From assembly GCA_018398805.1 (NCBI GenBank), contig JAGFBZ010000178.1, positions 868,001 through 932,000 of the forward strand: a stretch of 64,000 nucleotides of DNA. The letters run 5' to 3'. Within the stretch, counting starts at the first letter, position 1. The number at the start of each line of letters is the position of its first letter. Made by a program: the position numbers and the translations under genes. Under the pieces are notes generated by a model that did not search any database, was not told where the DNA came from, and saw only the letters and a program-made list of their open reading frames with translations. Shown here one piece after another: positions 10,463-21,770 of the stretch. The DNA comes from Hirundichthys speculiger. Its lineage: Eukaryota > Chordata > Actinopteri > Beloniformes > Exocoetidae.

Positions 10463-12659
10463 CACAAGGATCGTAAACTAGTATGAAATAGGGGTTACAT
10501 TTAACACAAAACTTATGTACATCTGCTGTTGAATATATCTTTTTACTGGCTGCACCGGCAGTGCACGCACAGTCTGAGTTTGTATTAGTCATCGCAAAAA
10601 CATACAGTGATCCCTCGCCAATTCGCGCTTTAATTTCCGCGGTTTTAGTTATTTGCGGATTTTACATGTATAAACACATGCATACTTCATCGCTTTAGCT
10701 ACTTAGAGCTTAGCATTTTTGGTGAGCTTGACATCTGAGTTGTAAATTAAAAGTTGAGAGAGTGTAATCACTCTTATTTTAAGGATAAAAAGCCTTGATA
10801 GACCATCCCGACTGGCTTCTTGATGAGTCTGGAGGCAAAGGCCACCGGCTGGCTGGCTACCTTTGGTTTGGATCGGAGATAGCATTCAGGGGCAACGCTT
10901 GTGCCACCTTTGTCCCAGATCATTCCAGGACCCTTCCAGGCTAGTCAATAGTTAACCGGTTACACTCCACCATGGTGATTAAAAGGCCAGGAGGTGGCCG
11001 AGTGACTGTGGGTCCCTTAGTATACAAATCAAGCAAACCCAGAAAGTAATAAGCTAAGCCAAAATAAAACAATAGCCGGCCTGTTATAACTGCGTTAAGG
11101 TGGGTGTCCCAACCAGCTGCTTGATTTGCTCGTTCCAGCCATTTCTTCTTCTTTTTTTTGTGTGTGTGTCTGCATTCATGGTTAGTGCCAATGTCTAGCA
11201 AAACCATCTAGTATGTATATGCAATTTAATCTTATAGCAGACTTTTTTTTTTTGTGGGAATGTGAAGGGTGAGCCATCTTTGAAGTCAGCCAATATGTTG
11301 AGGCTCAAAAACTGGGCTTCAAACCAGTTCTTCAGAAATCTGTGGGTGACATCACAGCGGTATTGTCCAGTTCGTTTTATACAGACTTTGCTTGTAAGCA
11401 GCGACCCAGCAGACCAGAAATATATCTCGTTAAATGGTCTTAATTTGTCACATTTTCTCAGTTAGCGTTCTCCAGAAACTTGGCTTGTATCGAGTTTCTC
11501 ACTTTGATAATGTTAATATTTTGTTCTCATATCGTTCTGTGCAGTTGTTCTTGCAACTTTATTAAATTTACTGCCCAATAATGGGCTTTGAGCCGCATTT
11601 CTACTAAATAGACATAACTTGATTTAATGTCAAAAGTTCACGTTAATCCATTCTGATCCAGTTAGCTCTCATAAAGAAAGATGAAGGAGTTGAAGCATCA
11701 AGGTGTTCGATCATCTCTGCCAGCTTGTCTGGCCAGTGTTTTTACAGGGAGGCCTGATAAAGGTCTCCTGGTTCAACTTTCAGGTGCAACTGTGGACGTA
11801 CAACAGAGAACGAGAGCAGCTGACAGGTAGTGAGCGTGCACTTAACTCTAACGGAAACAGTTTTATGTGTATCCACAGTGTCAGAGCTGGTCAGTCAGTG
11901 CATTTATTTTACTTTTAGTGAACATAATAATGAATATTATACTGCAGTCCAGCTAATAAAACCTCCTAAATCCTACATGCTGGATCATAAAGTCTTACTT
12001 TTATCTACTTTTGTTTTATATCTTTTAATAAATGATTACCTGTTATAAAACCTGTCAAGCCACTCTTCTTAAAAATTTAAATTTCACATAATAAAGGGTC
12101 GTTTTATTCATTTCTGTACACTGTTGTGATTTCGCTTTAGAACAGCCAGCAGGTTTTTTGCCTGAATAGGATTTTTATCTGTAAGAAGGCCTGCAGATCA
12201 AGCAAACACAGGAAGTAGAACTCAGAGACATGAATCCTCTGTAGATCACAACCTGGATGGAAAAACAGCAAACAGAAAGAATAAATGCTGTGACGGCTTA
12301 TTTAACAACTTTAATAACTTGGGGAGATTGGTGACTTTAGAGCAGTTATGTACCTTACAACTCATTAGGAAGTAATGAAACTGATCTATAATTTACATGA
12401 CATGTGCAAATGGGTTCTCATTTAAGCCGGCACCGGGCCCCTCTGAGTGTCCTCATAAAATAATGGAGATAAATAAGATGCCGCCATACAAAAAGAAATG
12501 CCAAATCACACATCGTACAAAAGAGAAAAGACTCCAGCATTGCTTACGTGCAAAATTTAAATCTACATCTGATGACGAACGTGTGACCCTACTGCCCACA
12601 TGCACGCACACATGCTGCAAGCACGTGCAGCTGAAAGAATTACCCGTAGTCAGCACCCT
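10463..12659. other. Intergenic stretch with repeat fragments
   Basis: No gene is recognisable. At 10605-10680 the sequence CAGTGATCCCTCGCC followed by CGCGGTT and TTTGCGGAT resembles the end of a pogo-type DNA transposon; no matching second end was found. At 11262-11400 there is a copy of the dispersed repeat seen in the tandem units. A T/GT-rich patch lies at 11145-11170 and a T run at 11241-11253. Confidence 0.5.
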
Positions 12660-12702
12660 TTTTTTTTTTTTTTTTTTTTCCTTTTTTTTTTTTTTTTTTC
12701 CG
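12658..12702. repeat. Poly(T) double tract
   Basis: Two runs of T, about 22 and 18 bases, split by CC. It creates misleading Phe- or Lys-rich open frames on both strands. Possibly the A tail of a minus-strand retroposon, but no body is recognisable next to it. Confidence 0.8.
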
Positions 12703-12929
12703 ATGGCAAGCAAACCCGTGAGCTTATTTGCCATGCTGGTCAGGCTTCAGGCACTGCGAGTGCACATAACATTAACCCGCACACGCGCGCTCACAGGGCT
12801 GTAAACATTAGCAATAGTTTCCCATTTCCTCTGCAGGGCAGGTGGGAGAGCAGTAGATCTCCAGCCCTTCACTGGTAATAATCTCCTTTACGCTTCACAC
12901 CGCAGAGGAGATGAATCACGTTTGTTGGG

Positions 12930-13393
12930 GGTCACTGTGTGTGTGTGTGTGTTTGTGTGTGTGTAAGCAAGGGACTCTGATATGGCCCACAAAGGTTGAA
13001 CTTCATGGTTCTTAGGTGTGTGTGTGTGTGTTAGTTCAGGGCTGAAGACAAGCCAAGGAGTTTGTTCAGATGCAGTCAGCAGGGTTGCAGAGCTGTTTAC
13101 CCTGATGCAGAAAGCCTCACACACTTTCATGGACTGAACACACAAGAAAAGCCTCCATTTTTCAAAATGACTTGGCTTACCTTCTCAGAACAATATTTTA
13201 CATTCAGACAGATACAGTCCTTTGTGTAAAGAATACTGCTGGCTGTTCACTAACAGGATTACATTCATACGTGCCACTATGAGTTATTTTGTAATTATTC
13301 TTTTTGTTCCACTTCCTTGCCTCTTCTACATAAGATGCAACACAAACATTGCATTAAAGCAGGATGACGTGCCATTTAAAGCGCTGCTTATAC
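12930..13393. repeat. Two (GT)n microsatellites and plain flanking DNA
   Basis: GT repeats lie at 12935-12964 and 13016-13031. The minus-frame open reading frame across them (Thr-His rich) is a product of the repeats. Nothing else is recognisable up to 13393. Confidence 0.75.
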
Positions 13394-15409
13394 TATGACC
13401 CCAATTCTGGAAAAAGTCGGGATGCTGCGTAAAAAGTAAGTAAAAACAGAATAGAATGTTTGTAAAACTCATGAAGCTGATTTTAAAATTTGACTGAACT
13501 GGGGACCAGTCAAGGGTCTACCTTGACATCTTTTATTGGATACGATGATATGAACAAGTAGATGATGGATGGATGGATGGATTTGATAGGAGCAACATGT
13601 GTCATAAAAAGTTAACCTATCTGCAGAAAAATGACTACTTCAAATGAGTTTCAGAATAATATTCTTCAGTGAAAAAACGGCAAAAGCTCTGAATATCTCA
13701 TGAGAGAAATCTGCACCTTCAGCAGGGCTGGGCGGTAGATCTGTTTTATAAGATATATTGATATACAGTATATCTCATAATACCTGTATGATGCGTGATG
13801 TTGAGATGCAGTTAACGTTGCTGTAAGACTGTTTTTCTTCTGTGTGTTCCTCGTTCATCTCTACAGTTGCTGCTTTTCTGTGAAAGGAACCCTGAGCTGT
13901 CTTTGCTCGTGCCGTCCTAAACTCGCCTCTCTCTGCATCCTATCTGTACCCAGACCTCATCGTCGCATGTGACAGCATCTTAGATCCATTTGAGGAGGTC
14001 GTGGTTAAAATTCTAAAAAAAAAAAAAAAAAAGAGTCTGACTTCATAAAGTCAGAGTTTCAGCGTTTCTAAAGCCAGAATTATAAAATGACAATACACAA
14101 TTCTGTTGGAGCACAGATTTATTTTCCTAAAGGCTAATTATTTTCTAATTTCTTTCTGTTAAAATATACCGGTGTAGAGTGCTTGTGGCACCAACTTTAC
14201 CCTGTAAATTTACCCAACTGATAGAAAACTACCGATTAATGTCGTATATGGGTATTCAGCCTAAAAATATATACTGTTGTACATCTAAGGCACACAATAC
14301 AGTGAGAGAATCACAAGAAATCTGTGTGCATAAAAGACAGGACCGAAAATCAACACTGCATGTCGATGACGTTCAGACACTCAGCCATGATATAAGAATC
14401 ACTGCACGGGTTCAGGGACACCGTCTCTGATCACAGCTGAAGCTCTCTGTCTTACAAAGAAAGAAAAAACCACATGTGAACATGATCCAGAAATGCCGCC
14501 ATCATCTCTAAGACAAAGCCATTTAAAGTGGACCGAGGCAAAGTGAGCCAGAGGAAGTCAAACCTTGAGTGCCTCGTCCTCAGAGCGAAGCAGCAGAGAG
14601 ACCGCTGGCTTCGTTGCCATCATTCAGTTCAGATGCCTGAATTTTTTATGGTATATGGGGTGCGTTAGCATCTGTGGAGTGGGCAGTGTGCACATTTGGA
14701 AAGGAAACATTAGTGCTGAAAGGAGAACGCATCTTTTAAGTGTCTTTTTCAGGGAAGAAGACCCGAAACCACATACTGCATCCATGGCAAAAGCAAGGCC
14801 TTTTAGTAGTTTAGTTTAGTCCAGGAGCCAGAACTAAACAGAAAAGATGACAAAGAAAACCTTTGAGCAGCTCCAATCGTATATCAGAGAAGAATGGGAC
14901 ATCATTTGTCCAGTAGAGGAGATGCTACACAGCTGTAAACATTCAAAATGGCCTTATTTCTATCTTAAGATGGCACATTTCCTCTATTTCAGCACAACAT
15001 TTCTGATGTTTTCTGACCTCTGTTGTGATTTAATTGTGGGTTTGTAAGATTTGCACATCACTGCATTCTTGTTTTTTTTATTTGCATCTCACACAGCATC
15101 TCAACTTTAACCTTTGTGACGTGTTCGTTTCTCCCCCCTTACTTTAGTGCTCCTGTTCAAATTTGACCGGCCTGTTTTAACTGCTCCTACATTAACAGAA
15201 AAACCACTCTTTAACACCAAATTTTATTTAACTCCTTATTAAGCTGTAAAGAATGTCTCAGACCACTGGTTTATATGAATAACTGCAGTGAATATACATG
15301 AAATAGACACAAAAATAGTAAATTGTATTCCAAAATTATCATTTATGTAAAAAGAAAGTAACAAAAATCAAAACAGTGACCAAATTCACACATCAACATG
15401 AGCCTATCA

Positions 15410-15450
15410 TTTGTGTGTGTGTGTGTGTGTGTGTGCGTGGGGGGGGGGGG
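15410..15450. repeat. (GT)n and poly(G) tract
   Basis: About 11 GT repeats followed by an interrupted G run. A related but diverged tract is at 16265-16310 in the duplicated segment. Confidence 0.85.
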
Positions 15451-15534
15451 CTGTGTCTTCACCTGTGTCTCTTTACACACAGGAGTGGGATCCTAACAAT
15501 ATTTTCTACTCTTGCTCTTCCTCCTCTTTCCTAG

Positions 15535-16252
15535 GTGGATGAATACCAGAGCAAATTGCCATCCTTGGACTGGAATGTCACGGGACAGCTCCCACTGCTA
15601 CACCGGGCTGTGGGCACCACTACTCTGGGTGCTGACAGCTCCCACCACTTTTTCGGGCTTTGGGAGCTGTCCAGTCCTGAATATTCACATTCAGCACTGG
15701 ACAGCTCCCGCCACTTCTCCGGGCTTTGGGAGCTGTCCGATGCTGAATGTGAATGTTCAGCACTGGACAGCTCCCGCCACTTCTCTGGGCATTGGAAGCT
15801 GTCTGATGCTAAATATTCACGTTCAGCACTGGACATTCCGGACAGCTCCCGCCACTACTCCGGGTGCTGAAAGTGCTGAATATTCACATTCAACACTGGA
15901 CAGCTCCCACAGCCCAGAGAAGTGGGTGGGTGCTGATTATTTACATTCAGCACTGGACAGCTCCTGCTACTTCTCCGGGCTGTGGGAGCTGTCTGGTGCT
16001 GAACGTGAATATTCAGCACTGGACAGCTCCCACCAGCGGACAGCTCCCACAGCCCGGAGAAGTGGTGGGAGCTGTCAAGTGCTGAATATTCACATTCAGC
16101 AGCGGACAGCTCCCACCACTTCTCCGGGGCTGTGAGAGCTGTCCGGTGCTGAACAGTCACGTTCGAGCCCACAGCCCGGTGTAGCGGTGGGAGCTGTCTC
16201 ATGATATTCCAGTCCAAGGATGGCAATTTGCTCTGGTACTCATCCACCCAGG
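15535..16252. repeat. Large inverted repeat enclosing the palindromic array
   Basis: The arm 15535-15618 (from GGTGGATGAATACCAGAGCA to GCTGTGGGC) is repeated in inverse orientation at 16168-16250. The whole block, 718 bp, can therefore fold into one hairpin with smaller hairpins on it. The sequence upstream of the left arm (about 15394-15534) is directly repeated at 16252-16380, so a duplication of about 850 bp occurred. Confidence 0.85.
15583..16197. repeat. Array of about nine nested palindromic units
   Basis: Period about 66 bp. Each unit has a 40-bp imperfect hairpin, GGACAGCTCCC ... GGGAGCTGTCC with TTCTCCGGGC in the middle, followed by a 26-bp linker that is itself palindromic (GTGCTGAA ... 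TTCAGCACT around AATATTCACATT). Units diverge by point changes and a few are rearranged (near 15835, 15905 and 16035). The array is enclosed by inverted copies of the piggyBac N-terminal exon. Open frames of up to 207 residues across it are a consequence of the repeat and not evidence for a protein. Confidence 0.9.
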
Positions 16253-16689
16253 AGCCTATCATTTGTATGTGTGTGTGTGTGTGTATGTGTGGGTGGGGGG
16301 TGGGCGTGGGTGCATGTGTCTTCACACACAGGAGCGGCATCCTAACAATATTTTCTATTCTTGCTCTGCCTCCTCTGTCCTGGGTGGATGAATACCAGAG
16401 CAAATTGCCATCCTTGGACTGGAATATCACAGGTGCCTCTTCCTCAGGTGTGATATTTCAGTCCAAGGATGGCAATCCTTGGACTGGAATATCACAGGTG
16501 CCTCTTCCTCAGGTGTGTCTTCCTATGGAGCCTCTTCCTCACCATCTGTTGACTGGTCGGTCTCACAATGATCTGGATCAAAATCAGGATCAATGTTGTC
16601 TTCTATTTTTGAGACATCGCCCTCTATTTCTGGTTGAACTTCAATCCCCTGTTCATCAGGTTAAAATCAAAGGTCCAGAGCTTCTCTGA
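16201..16689 (-). pseudogene. piggyBac transposase N-terminal fragment
   Basis: Reading the minus strand from about 16665, one frame gives a run of acidic residues (DFDPDHCETDQSTDGEEEAP), typical of the start of piggyBac transposases. It ends at a stop near 16522. A block of about 60 bp that begins EEEAPVIFQSKD is duplicated (16440-16500), which breaks the frame. The intact version continues as IFQSKDGNLLWYSST and RARIENIVRM (16440-16340). After that, a CA-rich microsatellite replaces the domain that should follow. It cannot encode an active enzyme. Confidence 0.65.
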
Positions 16690-17350
16690 CAAGAAATCAT
16701 CTGATCGGGTGCCTAGGCAACGTGTTCATAGTAAAATGAGGGCAATGCACACAAAAAAACTATATATAAGGGGTCTCTGAGAAGATATGATACATTTTGT
16801 ATCGGAAAGTGCGGTTCACCTGGAGGGATGGGCACATAAGCCTGGGAAAGAGACGGTTCTCATAACAAACACCTAATTGTTGACTTTGAAATGTGGAACA
16901 AGTGTTAGTGTTATACATTTAGTTTGGAAAGTGTGGTTCATGTGGGGGGATGGGCACATAAGCACAGGAATGAGGTGGGAAGAGGAGACACCTATTTGTT
17001 CAGTCTGAAAGGGTTCATGTGGGGTGGTATGTGTGTGTGTGTGTGGTGGTGTATTTGTGGTTGTGTACAATCTGATGGATGAACACAATCTAGGGTCACC
17101 TATTAATTTCCTATGGTGGTCATTTTTGACCGGGAACACCACAGGTGTTACAAAGTTGAATAAAATACTCAAAATTCAGAGAAAATGGTGATCAGCAATT
17201 ATATATGTTCAAATGGCTAGTGTTGAGGATATCATAAGGCCCTGAGACAATCAAATGTAAAACACAATATTTATGATTGATGGAAGAAGGAAATCGGTCA
17301 GATTTGACCCGAACACGACAGAAAGGTTAATGAAACTTTTCAGGTTTGAG

Positions 17351-18444
17351 GCTTCCTTGACCAGGATGATTCTTTGTTACTGCAACACACTAAGCTGCAT
17401 GTCTTTTCTGTTCTCAGTTAGGATGGAAGGACAAACCTGTCTGCTCTGGAGGAACAGGTGATGCTGGGAAACGACAGATTTCCACTTGGCAGTTTGGTGT
17501 CTCCTTCGATCGTTGCTGCAGGATTGTATATTCTAGAATTGCTTTTTACTCATTCACACATTCGAATTTCTTCCTACAAAATATTTGTTTACAAAATATT
17601 TGTTTGCACTATAGTAAAGTGATATTGTTCCAGCTCCATACATATAAACTCAGAGTTCTCATTTCTTTACTGAGCCTTTAATACACCAAATCATCTGAGT
17701 CAGACTCATTCATATTGAATTCTTGCTCTGCTGAATATTCTCCATTTGTTTTATTTGAAAGATTGTGATGAAACTGTATCTCATTAAAAGAGTTTCATTA
17801 CTGTGCTACTGTCACTCTCCCTCAGCATCTTTAAAGAAGATGTGGTCATGATGGAGACCGGCCTGGTTACTCCGGTCGTTCATTCATCTCCTCCACCTCA
17901 TTCATTCGCCCAATTCATTTGGTGCCGTCTTACCACAGACGTCATCTGTGGTAAAACAGGATTGAGGTACGTGAGGCATTGCAGCATCTGGTCTCAGGAC
18001 TACACTGGGTGACGTCAGCAGTGACCTGAATGATGAGGACGCGGAAATGTGACGGAGAATGGGACACCTGCCACAGAGCCGGTTCCCAGGAGATGCCTGC
18101 CGCCGACGCAAGCTGCTGACCGACTCATGGGGGGGCTGGGGGTGGGGGGACTCTAAATTTATGGCTGACGTCGGCGGTGTAGTGGTAGGCTGCGACGGAA
18201 ATTTAGAGGCTGTGCTTACAAAAACTCGTCCCTTCATGACACAAAATGACAGCGGCAACATATTTTCTAGAAGTCGGTCATATATTTGCTGCGCGGCGGA
18301 CGCTTGCAGAAGCAGTGAAAACACAGAACTACGTCAACGCAGAACCTGCTCAGAAACTTGCACTTTGAGTAACTTTATACATGTACAGCAGGGCATTTTG
18401 ATGAAAAATACACAGTGTAAAAAAAAAAAAAAAAGAATGTTTTG
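17351..18444. other. Stretch without recognised genes
   Basis: No family is recognisable. A hairpin at 17930-17954 has 10-bp arms (TTACCACAGA / TCTGTGGTAA) around CGTCA. ACAAAATATTTGTTT is directly repeated near 17576-17604. The GC-rich part 18050-18240 gives a 140-residue minus frame (18324-17902) without a family signature. A poly-A run ends at 18434. Confidence 0.5.
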
Positions 18445-18452
18445 CTTTAAAC

Positions 18453-19410
18453 TAGGGATCCACCGAAATGAAAATTCTTGGCCGAAATCGAAAACTGAAA
18501 ATGAAGAAACCAAGGCAGAAAACCAAAACACTGAAATAAATTATTATGCCAATTATTAGTACCATTGCATTCATGGCTATGACTGTGTACTAACCTCACT
18601 AAAATCAAGGCATTACCATTGCATATATTAATATTAATGCTACAAAGAATAAATTAATTTCAAAATTATGAAAATATTTATTAGCACTGACATTACAACA
18701 ATGCACAATATAAAACAAAATTCAAAATAAAATGTTTAACTTGACCCCACTCAGGTGTATATTAAATCAGTGGTTCTCAACTGGTCTGGCTTCAGGACCC
18801 ACCATCACCTTTAAAGACAAGCTGTGACACAAATCAAGGAAAATTTCCAACTTCTCAAGTTTATTATATGAAAAGATTGTGCCGTTTTAATCAGCGATGG
18901 TACAATAGAATATCACAGAATGCCAACACAAAAAAATAAGTTTATTGGTGAACCAAAATGGCAAAAACCAAAACGGCATAACCAAAATGACTTCAAGTGG
19001 GAAATATTCCCTTCAATGCTCAATTAGCTGCATTTTAATTAAATCCAAAACACTTCACTTCAGTAACTTCAGCCTTTTTTAACAGACTCATCAGTGCTTT
19101 TATGCACAAACATGAAATAAAACAGTGCAACCACTGAGCAGTAGTTTCAAAAAGAACTCAAAATATATAGTTTTAGCTGAATAACCACTCACTGACCTTT
19201 GTCTTCAAGATAAGAAAATCCATATCTCATATATTCTTTGTTGTTTCATCATGCTCAACACATGGAAACAAACATTGCAGGTCTTTTTCAATGGTGTGAA
19301 CTGGCGGGTGTCAACTCGCATTACAGGGCATTATCGCCACCTACTGTTGAGGAGTATGAATGACACGCTTTTTTTTTTTTTTCGGTGGCCGAATTTTCAG
19401 TGCATCCCTA
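18453..19410 (+). mobile_element. Non-autonomous hAT element with perfect 8-bp TSD
   Basis: 958 bp. Inverted ends TAGGGATCCACCGAAAT (left) and TAGGGATGCACTGAAAAT (right, reverse complement). Both sides carry CTTTAAAC (18445-18452, 19411-19418), a perfect 8-bp duplication as made by hAT transposases. No transposase remains. A nested or chimeric piece starting CAGTGGTTCTCAAC near 18770 resembles the end of another hAT family. The strand is arbitrary. Confidence 0.85.
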
Positions 19411-19418
19411 CTTTAAAC

Positions 19419-20903
19419 AGTGTTGTTTGTATAAAATCCATTTATCAGATTGCTCACATTTATTAGAAATATAACCAATAATATCTGAAAGAACTCAGCA
19501 GACTGGGGGGGACGTCCTGCTTCATGCTGCTGTGAATTATTCAGGGTTCAGATGTTGGGTAGCTCGAGTTCTTCTCTTGTTTAGTTTTGCTTTCTCGTAT
19601 TTCTTTGCTGATTCAGCGTTTTATGTTCGCTGGTTTGTTGTACTTTCCGTTTTAGTCAGACAGTCTGATTCCGTGTGTGATTATCTCAGGTTTGACCACC
19701 TTTTTTTTCTCATCATTCCCAACTGTTTTTCATCAGTCTCTGTGAATATATATTGTCTTGTCTTTCCTCTTTCCACATTCCTGTCCATCTGTTTTGCAGC
19801 CCTGTCGTGTTAAAGTGTTGAATAATCCGGGGCGCGGTGCTTTTTGTTAAAATAAAAGCTCTTTTGTTTGCTCATCTGTCCTCTCAGTCTTCTGGATTTG
19901 GCTCCTCCACAGCGCTCCAGACATCATCAGTCAGTGAGGAACTTAATGCCGTCTGAGCCAGAGGCACTGCCAGAAATAAAGCTCTACTGGGGCCAAAGAT
20001 GCTCACAAGTCAGATGTTTTGGTTTTTTTGTCTTAAGTCACAAGTCAAAGTCAAGTCTCAAGTTTATTACGGATGTAATAAGGATTCCATGAGCTCCTGC
20101 ATTGCACTGTAAAGCTATATCTAAGGAAGACTGAACGGTGTTATCATCACTTATGACATTTTCTTTTTCTCTTTTTTGACATTATTTTTGTGCCACGTTT
20201 CTTGGCTGTCATTATTTCTGGTTCAGTCCTCTTATCCAAGTACTCCTGCGTCCTCGTTAACATTTCTCAGAGTCCCGTGTCCCATTATGGTTCCCGCTTC
20301 TTTAGTCACCGTAAATACAGACCTTTATGTGAATTGTGACCAAAAGAAGAGAAAAAAAACGTTCCCGACTGCAGGAGTCCTTCAAGCTTGAGAACTACCC
20401 ATCGACATCTGGTGTGACACCATTCAGGAGCAGCATCTTCTCGTCCTCCGTTTCTGACAGTGCTAATTTAACTTGTTGAACTACTGAGTGCTTGACCCAT
20501 CTGAAGGAGTTTCGAGGTGCCGTCAAGCTAGCACCTCGGATTGTGCGAGCACATGCATGTTTGCTGTTGCTTCAGCCATAAACTTTATCACAAATGGCAC
20601 CACAGCTGCAGGTGAGGTAGCCACTGTAAGGGTTGTCTGTGGTCGCTGTCTGCACGTGTGCAAGGTTAAATGTGATGACAGGGGAGAGAATGACATGCCG
20701 ACAGACAGGAGATCATGATGGAAGAATGACATTTAAAAAAAGAACAAAAAAAATAACACGTCTCAAGTCTTGAGGTCAAGTCCAAGTCAAGTGTCAACTC
20801 ACTGTTAGTGATAAATTTGCGTTCTGCTCTGTAAATACACACCAACCACTAAAGGGAAGTGCAGGTTCTTTTCTGCAGTGCTGAGCTTCCTCCTGTTTAC
20901 TTC
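19419..20903. other. Stretch with LTR-like and CAAGTC-rich pieces
   Basis: The T-rich block 19510-19925 with an AATAAA near 19853 looks like the R/U5 part of an LTR, but no ends could be fixed. CAAGTC-rich degenerate repeats lie at 20035-20065 and 20758-20800 and resemble the ends of a fish DNA element. No gene is recognisable. Confidence 0.35.
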
Positions 20904-20911
20904 CTGGATAC

Positions 20912-21762
20912 TAGGGGTGCAACGGTACAGGTGGCTCACGGTATGGTCCATAATGCGGTTTTGTGTCACGGTTTAGGATTCGGCACAGTTTCAGACCACC
21001 CGCTACCCTAAACCCATGATTGCAAGATACCGAGTTTGCTGAAAGCGCAACTCGCATGTCGGCGCGTAAAAGAGGGTGTCCAAATGGAATAAACGTGCAT
21101 CCACCTGGTCACATGTGGACGTGCACAAACGGCTCTACCTCTCGATTATGCATCACCATATTACTGTCAGACGTTTTTATTCTCTTGAGGTCAGAGGATG
21201 TCTGGTCAGCAGTTGTGGTGGATGTGGGAATAGTCACGGCCAGACACGCCAGTCTGTACAGCTGTGGCATGATCTCATTCAGATGTTTGCTGTGGAGGAA
21301 ACCAAGGAGATCTTTGTCTCTGGTGTCAAGCTGGAAAAGGTTGGATGCCGGAATTTATTTCCGATATGTCTGAAACTGTTGGTGGTCGAGGAGGGACAGG
21401 AACATTAATTGTTCGTGATCTTTAAATGCGCATCCAATGATTCGTTCTGCAGTATTTTAAAAAGCACATCAGCTGCGCCAAGACAGACAACTGTAAACAA
21501 TTGGATCTTATGCAGGTAAGATCCGGGTCTATGAGCTGCAGCCAACCGGCCAAAGTGTGATCGGCTGGTCTCTGTAAGTGAGCGGAGGCGAGTGGACATT
21601 GACATGCAGTAGCAGACCTGTTGTCCTAAAAGGCACGCACGCTCACGTGCAAGTCCAATGCAAAGTTATTGGAACATAAATACCGCGGGACATAAAAGTG
21701 TATTGTCCTGTGCAGGTCGTACCGAACGGTTCGGTATTTTACCGAGTACCGTTGCATCCTTA
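20912..21762. mobile_element. Non-autonomous hAT element, 851 bp
   Basis: Ends TAGGGGTGCAACGGTAC (left) and TAAGGATGCAACGGTAC (right, reverse complement) are inverted. The flanks CTGGATAC (20904-20911) and CTGGATAT (21763-21770) form an 8-bp TSD with one mismatch. Further inside, the left end reads GTATGGTCC...GCACAG and the right TTCGGTATTTTACCG, as in a common fish hAT family. The frames at 21020-21408 on the plus strand (110-117 residues) show no transposase motif. Confidence 0.8.
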
Positions 21763-21770
21763 CTGGATAT

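Larger units (their letters stand above)
15111..17326 (-). mobile_element. piggyBac-like element, internally deleted, TTAA target sites
   Basis: 2216 bp flanked on both sides by TTAA (15107-15110, 17327-17330), the target of piggyBac transposases. The ends are inverted: CCTTTGTGACGTGTTCG on the left and CCTTTCTGTCGTGTTCG on the right. The subterminal motif TTTGACC(G/C) occurs near both ends. The minus strand encodes the start of a piggyBac transposase (acidic N-terminal region near 16640-16510, then IFQSKDGNLLWYSST at 16440-16385). The catalytic DDD domain is absent. The space is taken up by palindromic repeats (15583-16197), by duplicated pieces of the N-terminal exon and by a repeated block near 16800-16965. 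Confidence 0.8.
13394..17350 (+). mobile_element. Decayed Tc1/mariner-like element, interrupted by a piggyBac element
   Basis: The left end (TATGACCCCAATTCTGG, then AAAAAGTCGGGA) and the right end (ATTTGCACATCACTGCATTC ... CACAGCATCTCAAC, 15046-15106) match the two inverted ends of a common fish element. The segment 14847-14950 reads FEQLQSYIREEWD, which resembles a transposase C terminus. The piggyBac element inserted at the TTAA at 15107, a few bases before the right end, and the last bases continue after 17331. A GATG microsatellite (13561-13582) and a poly-A run (14015-14032) lie inside. Right-end fragments of the same family are at 32180-32345 and 62560-62715. Confidence 0.5.

Noticed and set aside
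12397..12804. A 135-residue plus frame.
   Set aside because: It contains a run of Phe from the poly(T) tract and shows no family signature; the opposite strand is open as well.
13561..13582. A GATG repeat considered as a CRISPR or minisatellite array.
   Set aside because: It is a 4-bp microsatellite; the genome is clearly eukaryotic and there are no spacer-separated repeats anywhere in the window.
15512..16135. A 207-residue plus frame with repeated HWTAPATSPGFGSC motifs, at first sight a repeat protein.
   Set aside because: It lies completely in the palindromic array; the other strand and other frames are equally open because the 66-bp period is divisible by three. It has no independent support as a gene.
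15855..16430. A 191-residue minus frame starting MIFQSKDGNLLWYSST as a complete protein.
   Set aside because: Only the first 30 or so residues are transposase; the remainder is microsatellite and palindromic array.
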